64,000 nt of DNA, from positions 2,477,911 through 2,541,910 of the forward strand of contig RPFO01000246.1 of the NCBI GenBank assembly GCA_009746045.1. The letters run 5' to 3'. Shown in pieces: positions 1-11,020 of this stretch (position 1 is its first letter; every line of letters begins with the position of its first letter). The position numbers and the translations under genes were made by a program. The notes under the pieces are model-generated. The model made no database searches. It was not told the origin of the DNA and was given only the letters and a program-made list of their open reading frames with translations. Origin of the DNA: Mesostigma viride. Its lineage: Eukaryota; Streptophyta; Mesostigmatophyceae; Mesostigmatales; Mesostigmataceae.

Positions 1-1
1 C

Positions 2-3000
2 CAGGGGGCCACGTGTTTCACCGTCATCGACTGTGCGGACGGGTTTTGGCAGCTGCGCATCGCGCCAGAAGACTGCCACAAGACCGCGTTCGCTACGCCC
101 TTCGGTCACTATCAGTTTCGGGTGGCGGCAATGGGGCTGTGCAATTCGCCGGCGTCCTTCCAGATGCTGATGAATGATATCCTCCGTCCGGTGATGGGCA
201 CAGCCCACTTGCCGCAGGTCTCCCAGGACCTGGCGGACCCGCAGAAGGGGGCGCGCCCGCCCTGGACCTACAAGCGCACGTGCGCGCTGGCGTATCTGGA
301 CGACATCCTGGTGTACTCCAAGACGTTCGAGGAGCACCTAGAGGATGTGGACGCCGTGCTGCAGATCATGGAGGATGAGCACCTTTCGGCGCGGAAAGCC
401 AAGGTGCGCGCCGGCCGCTGCGTGCCGTTTCTGGGCCATACCTTGTCCGCAGACGGCATCGCGACCGACCCGAGAAGATCGAGTCCGTCCAGCAATGGCC
501 TGTCCCTACGGACGTGAAGGGGGTGCGCAGCTTCCTGGGATTGGCATCTTACTACCGACGGTTCATCCCGCGGTTTGCCACCATCGCCGCCCGATCAACG
601 CTCTTCTCAAGAAGGGTACCCCGTTCCTCTGGGCTGAGCAGTGCCAACAGGCTTTTGAGGCGCTTAAGCGCCACCTCACCACAGCACCAGTCCTTATCCT
701 GCCGGACCCGGCCCTTCCTTTCGTCGTGGCTACGGACGCCAGCAAGGTGGCCATCGGGGGTGTCCTCTGCAGGACCAAGGCAAGGGTCTTCAGCCCATCG
801 AGTATATCTCACGCACAATGATTCCGGCGGAGCGGAATTACCCAGTGCATCAGCAGGAGCTTCTGGCAGTAGTCTACAGCTGCCACACGTGGCGTCACAT
901 CTTCTGGGGGCCCAGTTTTCGGTGGCCATTAGTGAGCAGGGGGATCTCGACCCCCACCGCCTGGTGATCCACACCGACCACCGGCCGCTCACCCACCTCC
1001 TGGTGCAGCCCAACCTGACGCCCCGCCAAGCGCGGTGGATGGAGTACTTGTCACAGTTTGCGCCATTCAAGATCCAATACGTCAAGGGCGCGGACAACGT
1101 GGTGCCAGACGCCCTTTCGCGACGGGCGGACTATTGGTTCTACGAGGACATGGATGTGCTTCATACCACTTGCGTACCAGTGGCCGCCCCGGGGACCGCC
1201 TACGGCGCGGAGCCACGGTCTCCCCGGGCCCGCCACCTGTTTCATCTGGGACACACCACCAGCGATGACTTGTCACCTCTCTTGGAGGAGACGAGTGCCC
1301 ACGAGGACGTGGACGCCCCCGGGGAGGGGGAGGGATCGCATATGCGCATGCCCCTTAGCCATGTGGTGCCGCCCCAGGGAATTTTTCAGCTTCAGCCGAT
1401 CGGCCCGCCCACAGTCTTCTCCGAATTCGTCAACCAGGCGAGTGCGGAGACAGACCGGCCGCGGACGCGTTCACAGTCACGTCGGACCTGGAGACGATGA
1501 TCAGTCGTTTCACGGTCACGGAGGAAGCGGCGCTTGAAGCCATCCGGGCGCATCCCCAGCAGATGGGTGCCTACCCTTGCAAGTTCCAGGATGGACGCCT
1601 GTTCGTGAGTATCCAGCCGGAGGAATGGCGGCTGTATGTCCCGGAGCTTTGTAGGCCGCCTTGCTTCACGAGCTCCACGATTCGCTTCTAGGCGGACATC
1701 AAGGAAGCCACCGTCTTTATCCTCGGGCCCGCAAACATTTCTACTGGCCAGGGATGAAGGAGTATATTGAGACATATGTGCGCCAGTGCCCCTCGTGCCA
1801 GATCATGAAGTCCAGGAACACGGGCTCGCAAGCCGTCCCCAAGACGTTACCTGATCCGATGGGTCCTTGGGATTCTATCATGATGGACTTCATCGGCCCG
1901 TTCAAGAAGGCGAAGAGCGGCAACAGCATGGTCTGGTGTTCGTGGACCGCCTGACGCGCATGTGTCACTTGGCCCCGTGTCCGGCCGACCTCACTGCGGA
2001 GGAGTGCGCCAAGATATACCTGACGCACGTGTTCCGGTTCCATGGGCTCAGCCGACAGTTCATCTCCGACCGCGACAAGCTCTTCACGGCCAAATTCTGG
2101 CAGGAGTTCTTCGAACGGCTGGGCACCAAGGTGTCGCTGGGCACGGCCTACCACAGTTCGTCGTCACATCTGGTGGAGCGGTTGAACCGCACAGTGCAGG
2201 AGACCATGCGACACTACACCGACGCGGTGGGCAGCAATTGGGAGGAACTTCTGGGCTTGGTGGAGTTCTCCCTGAACAATGCTCCCCAGGCCGCCCACGG
2301 ATTTACCCCCTTTTTCCTCAACTCTGGCAGGCACCCTCTCACGCCTCCCGACCTGCTTATGAGCCCCGAACGGGGAGAGGATCAGGTCAAGCTGGACACA
2401 CGCCAGGGGGTTGATCGCTTGCTGCAGCGGATGCACCAGGCTCATAACAGTGCAGTCCAGGGCTACCGCGCCGCGACCGAGCGGTATCTGGAGAGGACAG
2501 CCGGCAAGCGGGATAACCGGGCGCCGTCCATTGAGGTGGGCGATTGGGTCCTGGTGGAGGGCCCACAGATCGGACGATTCTCACACAAGGTGGAGAAGGA
2601 GCTGAAGACTAAGCTTCGTCCCATGTTCCTGGGCCCCTACAAGGTTCTCACCAAGTTTGACGACGTCATGTTCCAGGTGGACGTCCCGGTGTCATGGAAC
2701 CTCACGTCCAACCGTTTCCATCGTGACCAGCTCAAGTTGTACCACCAGAACACCATTCAGGGTAGGGTCAATCCCCCGGCCCCGTTGGAGTTCAATCCGG
2801 ACACAGGGGAACAGGAGGATGAGGTGGCTGCGATCGTGGGACACCGAGATGTCAAACGAGGTCGGGGGACCCAGCGACAGTACCGTGTGCGATGGCGATT
2901 CGCGCAGCATGAGTCGGAGGACTCCTGGCGCACCCCTACTGAGTTAGCGGGTTGCGCCCGCTTATTGGAAGCATACAAGAAGACACACCAGTTGCATTAA
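2..3000 (+). CDS. pol: gypsy-1 pol: RT, RNase H, integrase, chromodomain
   Basis: The polyprotein copies element RNA into DNA and integrates it. The sequence opens inside the RT fingers/palm (VIDCADGFWQLRIAPEDC, YLDDIL at about 293-310). RNase H follows (VVATDASKVAIGGV near 730, HTDHRPLTHLL near 970), then an integrase zinc region (ELHD, GHQGS, CPSCQ), the DDE core (MMDFIGP near 1880, ISDRDKLF near 2065, HLVERLNR near 2167) and a C-terminal chromodomain (IVGHRDVKRGRGTQRQYRVRW). Frame changes occur near 473, 588, 768, 895, 1470, 1660 and 1930. Every one is the loss of one base, for example a missing C in the GCCGCCC stretch near 588, and I see no in-frame nonsense codons. Either the copy is mildly decayed or the assembly has homopolymer deletions. 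The stop is at 2998-3000. Confidence 0.92.
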
Positions 3001-3213
3001 TAGGCGGTATAACGGTGTACGGTGTAGGGTGAGAGTGAGGTGTGACCGGGTACAGGTACACGCCGACTAACGCCTTGGCTTGTGGTGTGTGGGCCGTGCA
3101 GGGGGACGCCGCGGAGGCGCTTCCCCGAGCCAGACTTCTGCCAGCGCCGCGGAGGCCGTAGAGGCAGGGATCCGGGTAGTAGACGGGGATCGAGTGAGGA
3201 AGATCTGGTGGAT

Positions 3214-5573
3214 ATGGACACGACAGATTACCCGGAGGCCCCTCTACCAGAACAGGTTGACAGGATGCAGACAGCTCGCGGAGAGCCTGCAGTCCGAAGG
3301 GGCGTTTCAAGGGCCGGGGGCTCGGGCGGTGGTGGCCGGCACGAGACGTCGTCCAGACCCGAAGCTCCGGACGCGCGCGCGCTGCAGCTAGTGAAGGAGC
3401 TGAATGAGGAGACATTCAACCCCCGGTGTTCGTGCGCGACTATGGTCGGGCGGGTGACTTGGTGGAGCGGCGTCGTCGGCGCCGTAACCAGATGCCGTCA
3501 GATCTCCGCGCCGATTCCATTCTGGCGCGGGTCGGCCCCGCTAAGCTGGAGGATTTTCGATGGTTCGTGCGGAGAAATGTGGGGTTCAAGATCGAGACCC
3601 GCACCGCCGAGCGCGACGGCGTGGTGGTCGGTATCGACTGGGAAACCCATGAGCGGGAGTGCCTGTGTCATGCGTGCGTGAACACGCTGGATGCAGGCTA
3701 GCTTTTCCACGGCTGTTGCTCCTCCTAATTCCACCCGAGGTGCGGAAGCATCTGGAGAACTACTTTCCGCGATACCTCCCGTATGAAGGGGCGTTGCGGG
3801 GCGAGAAGTGTATGCGCGCGGGTCAGTACTCGTTGCGACAGGCCCTGGATCGCATTGTGGCGATGGACGACGAGGACCAGGATGATGGGAGCGAGGGTGA
3901 TGACTCCGACTCTGATGACTACCCTCCCCGTCCTCTTCCTCGTCCCCTTCAAGGGATCCACCTTCTGGGGGCTCCTTGGAGGGCGGCGCAGGACATCGTC
4001 CTGTGACGCGTTTCGAGGCGCCACCGCCGGCGATGGGCTGGGGGCGCCCCTCTGGGCGAGGGTCTCGCCCGCGGCCACGGGTTGGGGCGGAGGCAGCCAA
4101 CCAGAGGCTCGGCGTGCTCCAGACCGGCCTGCACGTCGGCGCTCGCCCTCACCGTCATCGCGCTCGCGTTCCCGTTCGGACTCGGGAACGGAGGTACGCC
4201 CTGCTCGCCGAGCTTCACCACCACCTCGTCGCCCGGCGGATCGGCACTGGGAGCGCACGTGGGGGTCGGCGGTGGAATTGGAGCGAGAGTCTCGGCGACC
4301 GCGGTCGGATACGACGGGAGCTGCTCCGGCTAGGACAGAACAGCCGGCCGGGGGCGAGCCCCCGGTTGTGGCCCCCTTAGATCCTCCGACGGATGCGGGC
4401 CAGGAGGAGCCTACCTTCCTTGTCTCCTTGGAACCACCGGAGCCTACCTTTTTGGTCTCCCTGGATCCACGTCCCCGGCCTGCACCAGCCGGCTCATCAA
4501 TGCCACGTCCTGCGGAGGGACACATCCGTCCCACTTCGTCGGGTCGACACTCGCACTCTTCCGCGGAGGAACCGTGCCTACACCCCCTGGCAGCGACGCG
4601 ACCTCGGGCCGCCGAGGATCCCAGCGGAACGGGCATTCTGGTACCAGCGGAGCCCGTGATGCGTTTGGAAGCGCTCGTAGCTGCGGTACAATCAGGACAG
4701 GACCTGATACAGCGCCTGATGGTCCAGCACGGTCGTCAAGGCGATCATTCTGCTGCCACCTCAGTGGGCTATGATGCGGCCTCCAGAGCTCCTGGGTCAT
4801 CTCACGAGGAGTGGTCATTGGGCGACTTCATACGGCCGGTACCGGGCCGAGTGGTGCGACATGGTGGGCCAGGACCGCGCACGGAGAAGCTCTGTGTGAC
4901 ATTCGAGGGGCCTCCGGCTTTTCAGGTTCCCCCGGGTACGCACCTACCTGCTCCTCTGGTGTTTCGCGCGGGTCCTTGGTTCGCTGTGGATCGCGGGGCT
5001 TACTGGGAACAGATAGAGATCACCTTTCTGCCCCAAGTCCCCCTGCCCCTGCCGCAACCCGACGACCCTCGCTTCCCCGCTGCGGTGGGGCATGTTGTGC
5101 GATTCGGGTCCGAAGACTGGTGGGATTGGCGCTATCAGGTCGATGGGGTGAAGCACGTGGTGACGCCTCCCAAGGTGGCTCCAGCGGAGGGGAGTGCCTT
5201 TCTTAATCTGGTGGCGCCCGATATTGTAGGGGCCCGGACGGTGTCGATCAATGATGATCACGTGCGTATGGAGGTTTTCCTGATGGGGGTGCACTTTGTT
5301 CGCGAGCACCGGTGTGGGGTGGTGGATCGGTCGGCGTTGACGCTCATGTTCACCCATCCCCAGTACCTTGCTGGGTTCCTGTCGCTGTGGCCCCGAGGGT
5401 CGTGGGTGGAGCTGTCCCGGCTGGGTCGACAGAAGGTGTCCCCCTACCAGGTGGCTTTCGAGGTTGACTTGTGTTCGCACCCTGGGGTGATGACTTCACA
5501 GATGACCCACGCGGGGCGTAGGGCCTTCACTGAAATCCTGTCGCAGCGACGTGCCACTAGCGGCGGACGCTAG
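3214..5573 (+). CDS. gypsy-1 post-pol ORF, function unknown
   Basis: This ORF lies between pol and the 3' LTR, on the pol strand. It reads from an ATG at 3214 through frame changes near 3420, 3700 and 4010 to a stop at 5571-5573. The N-terminal third is Arg-rich, with a segment (IPPEVRKHLENYFPRYLPYE) that resembles a compact helical domain. It is followed by an acidic Asp/Glu run, a Ser/Arg/Pro-rich middle and a folded-looking C-terminal part of about 230 residues rich in Trp, Phe and Val. The last section (HPQYLAGFLSLWPRGSW) matches the equivalent position in the gypsy-2 post-pol ORF (HRYYWAFLGLFPDGVW). No transmembrane segment or envelope signature is visible. It could be a structural or accessory protein; I cannot assign a function. 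Confidence 0.6.
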
Positions 5574-5770
5574 AGTGGTTAGAATAGTTTTCGTGACGGA
5601 TAGAGGATTGATCCAGTCACCATCATTGTCTTACTACTACGTCAGAGTTGGTCCTGTGTATCAACTTCTAGAGGAACTGGCATTACTAACCTGCGGGTGA
5701 ACCGAGGTTGGGACATAGTACTCTTATAGTAGTGTTGTTTTCCAATCTCACTTGTACGGTAGGGACTACC
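5574..5770 (+). other. gypsy-1 3' untranslated stretch
   Basis: About 200 bases between the post-pol stop codon and the polypurine tract. I see no ORF or RNA gene in it. Confidence 0.5.
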
Positions 5771-5775
5771 GACCC

Positions 5776-5791
5776 CCATGGGGGGGAGGAG
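5776..5791 (+). promoter_or_regulatory. gypsy-1 polypurine tract
   Basis: A G-rich purine run (GGGGGGGAGGAG) sits immediately upstream of the 3' LTR. This is the expected position of the plus-strand DNA primer in LTR retrotransposons. gypsy-2 has an equivalent tract at 23908-23918. Confidence 0.75.
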
Positions 5792-6378
5792 TGTTACGTC
5801 CCTGCCCTTTTGGCTGGACGTAACAATGGAATAAATTACTAAGGCTGTTTGGTCTATTGAACTTGGGTTTTACGGACCTTGGCTATTGTGTGAATTGGAC
5901 TAGTTATTTTGGTCCTAGGTTGTCCTTTTAGGGGCCGGCGCTGTGGCGCCGCGCCGGTTCTGAGTCTGTCAGTGGTTCTAGGCGTGGATCCTATAGTTGA
6001 GGGTCGATGTCGGCCCGGATCCTACGTGGAATGAGTGACTCGGATTGTTCTAAGGAAATTGGCGTGTATCTGCGCCGCAACCAACCTAGGTTAAATTGGT
6101 CCAAGGACGAGAGTCTCGTCCTCTTGGTTTAATGAATGATAAGTGCGAATACGCCTACACATTGAGCCCGGGGCATTATCCATTTGTAAGTGGTATTGCT
6201 AGCCATTATAAGTGTGAACTAATTAGCTTGGCATTAAGCCGTGATGCCAGATATCTCACGACTCACGTCGTGAAGCGCAACCTACTTTATTAGGCTATCT
6301 TGAATTATTCCTAATTCCGGCAAGAAGGGTCTTTTGCTACGTAGCTCAGGCTAGGTGAGTCTGGGCAGGGACGTAACA
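5792..6378 (+). repeat. gypsy-1 3' LTR (587 bp)
   Basis: The LTR starts TGTTACGTCCCTGCCC and ends GGGCAGGGACGTAACA. These are perfect 16-bp inverted termini with the canonical TG...CA ends, directly after the polypurine tract. A GC-rich inverted motif (GGCGCTGTGGCGCCGCGCC) lies near 5936. The gypsy-2 LTR begins with the same nine bases and carries a similar GC-rich motif. Confidence 0.9.
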
Positions 6379-6403
6379 TGAGGCTCCACAGTCCGGCCCC
6401 ACG

Positions 6404-8617
6404 TTGCCATCTCTTCGGGAGCGTATGCCCCGTCAGACGGCCTCGGTGGCACCGGACGGGACGATTACCTTTCGTCCCGCCACATCAAACCTTAATGTCC
6501 CTTTCGCCCAGGGACATAACCACATTGAGCTAACGTTTGGGCGACCCTCTGCGTCCCTTCTTCGCAAGAAGAAGGACATGGAGAGTATTAAACTCGCACG
6601 GGTGGTGCGAAAACCTGTGGAACCCATCGCCGGACAACCAATGTCCGACGATGAGGTATCCGACACTGCCAGTCTCCCCGATGGGGAGACTGAGATCAAT
6701 CTTACCCCAGCGCTCCTGGCGGTCGAGCAGGCCGCGCTGGTGGCAAATGAAGAACGCCGAGCGCGGCAGCGGGACCGAGAGGTCCGCCGAGAGGCGGCTT
6801 TTCGGCTCGCCGCTAAGCGGCAAGAATATGAAGAGGAAGCCGCCCGTCGCCTGGCTACCCACCAGGCGATGGCGGACGCGTACCGCGAGGCCACCCAGCG
6901 GTTACGTGACCTCTTAAAAAATGCTGACTATCCCATGGACTATATGCGGACAGTCAAGACCTGGCCGAGCTTGCTCGGTCAGCACACTTTAAAACCATGT
7001 CCTCCATCACCCAAGCCAGGGTCACGGAGGCCATCTTGGCCAAACATGGGGTGGTAGCTGAAGAAGCCCCCCCGCTGGAAACCACCAGCAAGAAACCCTC
7101 CCCCCCCAACCCCTGCAGTACAAGGAGGGACTGCTGGCCCTGGGTGCGAGGAAGGGCAAAGAGGCGGACTGTCCAGTCCGGCCTGCTATGATCATGGGAG
7201 ACCACTCCCTGACATACCCGAGGATGAAGCTGCCTTTCAGGCAGCCCTCCGGGAGCATGAGGTACGCAAGGAGATGAAGCGTCTCATGCGGGAGGAGGCC
7301 AGGAGGAGAGCAGAGGCAGACACCCCTGCCCGCCCCTCCACCGATGGGGCTGGACCCAGTGGGGTTACCCGGACACCCCCGGGCTCCCCCAGGGCCACCA
7401 TGACCCCCCCTCCCCCTCCCCCACCACCCCAGGTTCGCCCTGTGGGTTGGGGCCCCCTCCCAAACCAGGGGGGTGGCCAGGACCCCAGGAGGCCCTGGGG
7501 GGAGGTGCAGAGGTGCCACAGGCACCCAACAGGCCTGCTGAGGCCCCCCAAGGAGCGGGGATGTCCTGGAACAGCTCGCCATTCTCCAGGCCCAGCTGGC
7601 CTCGTTGCAAGATCAGCAGTTAACAGCTAACCAGCTGCAAACTGTCGAGGGCCTGCGCGCCCTGATGTCGCGGTATGAGCGGGGGACCATCAACCTGGAC
7701 CCCACCCGCCTGCAACAAGCAACCGACGGCTTCTTGAGGGCCAACCCCCCTCTCACAGGTGTGTTTAACCCTCATAAAAAGGAATCCAAAATCAATATTG
7801 CTGGCTTGCCTGAGGGTCACACTGTTGAACAAGCTAAGCAATTTGTTTTTGCTTTGGAGTATGGGATGGAAGGTCTTAACCTTAGACATCAGTTTAAGGC
7901 TCTCAGGGCCTCCTCCACATTCCATCAATCATCTCCTGCAATCAGAGCATTGATTCAAACCTATCAGGAACGTACCCTGACACCTGAAGCAGCCATTGAA
8001 CAGTGGCCTACCTTTATCACTGATCTGAAACAGCTAGTGCTTACCAATAACCACATGGAAGCAGTAGAACGTTTCAACTGGCTTGCTGCATATAAGGTGA
8101 ACAAGAATAACCTCTCTGGGGATGCAAAAACATACAGGGTAATGATTGAGAAAGACCTTGAGCTTCTCAAGCTCCAACCAAGGTATCTCATCCACACCTG
8201 GCTAACAAAAGCTAATTTGCAACCTTCTGTCCTGGCTACCCTGCTTACAGGCCTCAAGTCCCTCTGGGACAACTTCAGAGCTGCCATGCTCTATATCGAG
8301 GAGGCAGTGGACCCCCTGGGTACTGGCAACAACCAGGCCCAGGACCCCAAGGTCCAGGGTGTCCAAGGCCACAAACGCAAGGGGCAGGCCAGCCAGGGGG
8401 GGGCACCCAAGACCCACAAGTCCTCCCACCAAGGGGGCAGTGGCTCTCAGGGGCGTGGCAACACGTGGCACCGTGTGCCCCTGCATGGCAACCCCAACAA
8501 CAACAACAACAACAACAACAACAGGTCCCAGCAGGGCAACAATAACAACAGGTCCCAACAGGGCCAAAACAACAACAACAACAGGTCCCAGCAGGGCCAG
8601 AACCGGTCCCAGCAGGG

Positions 8618-8648
<31 letters not shown>

Positions 8649-8675
8649 CAGCCTGGCAACCCTGGGGGTCCATAA
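6404..8675 (+). CDS. gag: Copia gag polyprotein (frame-broken)
   Basis: The structural protein is read in three blocks. The first (6404-7057) has a charged coiled-coil-like stretch rich in Glu/Arg/Ala. The second (about 7200-7550) is proline-rich with an eight-proline run. The third (7605-8675) has a helical capsid-like region (VEQAKQFVFALEYGMEGLNL, FNWLAAYKVNKNNL) and ends in an Asn/Gln/Ser-rich tail encoded by CAA/AAC repeats. Frame changes near 6955, 7190 and 7590 separate the blocks. The zinc knuckle CLRCFQRGHARHNC is encoded immediately after the gag stop (8673-8675) in the -1 frame, so it is probably reached by frameshifting or by correcting a lost base. The true start may lie in sequence displaced by gypsy-1. 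Confidence 0.75.
8500..8648 (+). repeat. AAC/CAA trinucleotide repeats in Copia gag
   Basis: Runs of AAC codons alternate with a short Arg-Ser-Gln-Gln-Gly unit (AGGTCCCAGCAGGGC and variants). They encode poly-Asn blocks with repeated RSQQG in a flexible linker before the zinc knuckle. Confidence 0.85.
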
Positions 8676-11020
8676 GGTGCCTGAGGTGCTTCCAACGAGG
8701 GCACGCACGGCACAACTGCCCCAACAACGACTCCCTGGCCAACGGGGTGGATCTCTGCCCGGGCTGCTGGCACGCACGTCATCCCCTGGGGCCTCCAGGC
8801 AGCCGTTGCAACAGGCCTCGCTACCCAAATCAATGTGAGTTCACTCACCTTATGTACTCTGAGGATGATGATCTCATTACCATTGGGGATGGCAACCAGG
8901 GCATAATTGATTTTGAGGCAGCAACCTTACTGTCCTCCCAACACCCTGTTCTGGAACCTTACATAAAAGCACTAACCCCTACTGTTGACAACTCCATAGA
9001 TATCAAGGAGCTTGCTCATCAGCTGCACCTAGCCATGGGTCATGAAACAGTGGCTGAGGAACTGGCCAGACGGCTGGGGGGTAGTAGCATGGGAAAACAA
9101 CTCAGGAATGCAGTAAAACTGGCTAGACAACACTGTCAAGAATGTCAGTTCAATAGCCCCAAACCTCAAAAATGGCATACTGCAACTCCTTCCACCAATA
9201 GGGGCATGATAGTGGGGGATGTGATGCACATCAACAAAGATGTCCAACCCTACCTGATCCTAAAAGACTCATGGTCCAGGTTCACAGTAATGGAACCCCT
9301 ACCTGGCATGTCTGCAGGGCAGCTACGTGTTGCACTCATGATTGCTTTACCCAGATTCTACCCAGTTGACAGAATTTTGCTTGATCAACAATTTTCTTGT
9401 CTGACTGACCTGGAAGGGTGTGAAGCAATAGAGATTGCTGGGCTGGAAGATCATGAGGGTCAGGGGGTCATTGAAAGAACCATCAGATCTGTCAAAACCC
9501 TACTAGCCAAAAATCCTTCCAAGGATGCTACTTCAGGGGTCTATTGTGACAGGGCACTCTGGTGTCATGAAATGTGCACAACCCTAAACATGAGACCTGT
9601 CTTGCATGCCACGTGGGGTGAAGTAATCCCAGCAGGCCTGCAGGCAGGTGTATATCCCCCAGAGGTGATAGCACTGTACAACACTGCACGTGCACAAACC
9701 TCAGCAAAACTGGCAGAAAAAGATAAAACCCATTCCAGGCCAGTATTCCAAAAAGGTGATCAAGTTCTCTATTACAAGGAAAACAGCTTTGGTAAGGTTG
9801 GAACTTGGCTAGGTCCAGTTACCATCCGTGGATTTACCAAAAACAGCAAGACCGTGGAGGTCAAGCACAATATCAATGGGAAGCGTCACAGGGTGAGCTG
9901 TCATAGAATTAAGAAGTATTATTCTCCCATGGCAGACGTGCCTGGGGAAGAGTCTTTAAGCATGGACTCACTACTTCTATCTGGCAACTCCAGCATGCCC
10001 AGCAGTAGCTCTGAGCCACCAATTACTGCTGTTGACAGCACCACAGCACCCTCTGTGAACACTTCCACCCTCAGTGAAGCCAGGCCCACTTCACAACCTG
10101 GGGATTGCTTAACCAGGCACGAGGTAGCTGGGTTGGAAGCATTAGCTCAGCCCCAAGGCACCAAATTGTCTGCCAACCCTCCCGCTCTGAGGTCAAGATT
10201 GGCAGTCGCCTTGCAAGCATTACACAGGTCACATAAGCAACAAGCTGCTGTGGCCGCAGGGTTGGCAAAAGTCTCAGCTGTGTGCACTAGTCAGGACCCC
10301 TGGACCCTGGCAATAGACACTCAGGCACAGGTCAGTGTGATCAGTGCACAAGCCATCCCTGGTCTTGAGATTGCACCTTCATTTTGGGCACGGGTGCAGG
10401 ATTTCTCAGGCCAAAGCTCACTGGATGTAGTGGGACAAGTGATGCTCCCTATACTTGGTATTCAGACACCCTTCCAGGTGGTGGAGGGGTACTCTGGTAA
10501 CACCTTGTTGGGGGAACCTTTTGTATCCTATCCTGGGGTGCTTATCTCAGCTAATGAGCTCAGTGTCACAGGGGTGGGTGCAGTTCCTCTGGACCACTTT
10601 AAAATCCCTCTCTCCAGTATTGTCCCTGGTATGGATGCTGTCATCAAGGCAGTCAACACTCAGTATGCACCAGGGGAGATCCCTGATCTGGACAAGTTAG
10701 TGCACAGCCAGTTCCTCCATCCCTCAGCCTTTGGGCTGGGTAAGTGGGACATAGCCATGCACTCACCCCACCAAATCTCCCACGTCATACAAGAATGCAA
10801 AACACAAAAAGGGTTTACCAAGTGGCTGATGGCCATTGTCCACCAAGCCAGGCAGGAATGGGTCCTGCCCAACCCCAAAAACCCTCAATACAAACCGCCT
10901 GTCACCCCTTCATGGGACGTGCCAGAGGGAGCCAACAAGCTCAGATTAAAATTTGTTCTCAAACAAAAACCACAAAAAGTGGGCTCCCCAATCTTCCATG
11001 CCAGACCATGTGTCACAGAA
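8675..11020 (+). CDS. pol: Copia pol, first part: integrase, protease-like segment, start of RT
   Basis: The frame starts at the zinc knuckle overlapping the gag stop. A His/Cys integrase zinc region (HQLHLAMGH, HCQECQ) precedes a DDE-type core: GDVMHIN near 9218, LLDQQFS near 9380 and GVIERTI near 9467. An integrase C-terminal region follows (FQKGDQVLYYKENSFGKVG). A segment near 10310-10530 looks like an aspartic protease (LAIDTQAQVSVISA, then NTLLGEPFV), but the usual Gly of D(T/S)G is Gln and it lies after the integrase rather than before it. The RT N-terminus (KLRFVLKQK) is cut at 11020 by the TTAA insertion. The frame is open throughout. Confidence 0.85.

Larger units (their letters stand above)
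1..6378 (+). mobile_element. Ty3/gypsy chromovirus gypsy-1, 5' part outside the window
   Basis: The order seen is RT, RNase H, integrase, chromodomain, an extra ORF, a polypurine tract and a 3' LTR. Gag, protease and the 5' LTR lie left of the window. Sequence right of the LTR is the gag region of a Copia element, so gypsy-1 appears to have inserted into that Copia copy. The opposite target-site copy is not visible. GC content is clearly higher than in gypsy-2 at 15-24 kb, although their pol proteins are similar, so the two belong to related but distinct families. Confidence 0.9.

Noticed and set aside
6096..6293. 65-codon ORF in the gypsy-1 LTR
   Set aside because: Lies inside the LTR with no homology or neighbours; chance ORF.
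8202..8848. Minus-strand ORFs with poly-Val, poly-Cys or poly-Leu runs
   Set aside because: Antisense readings of the AAC/CAA repeats in Copia gag.
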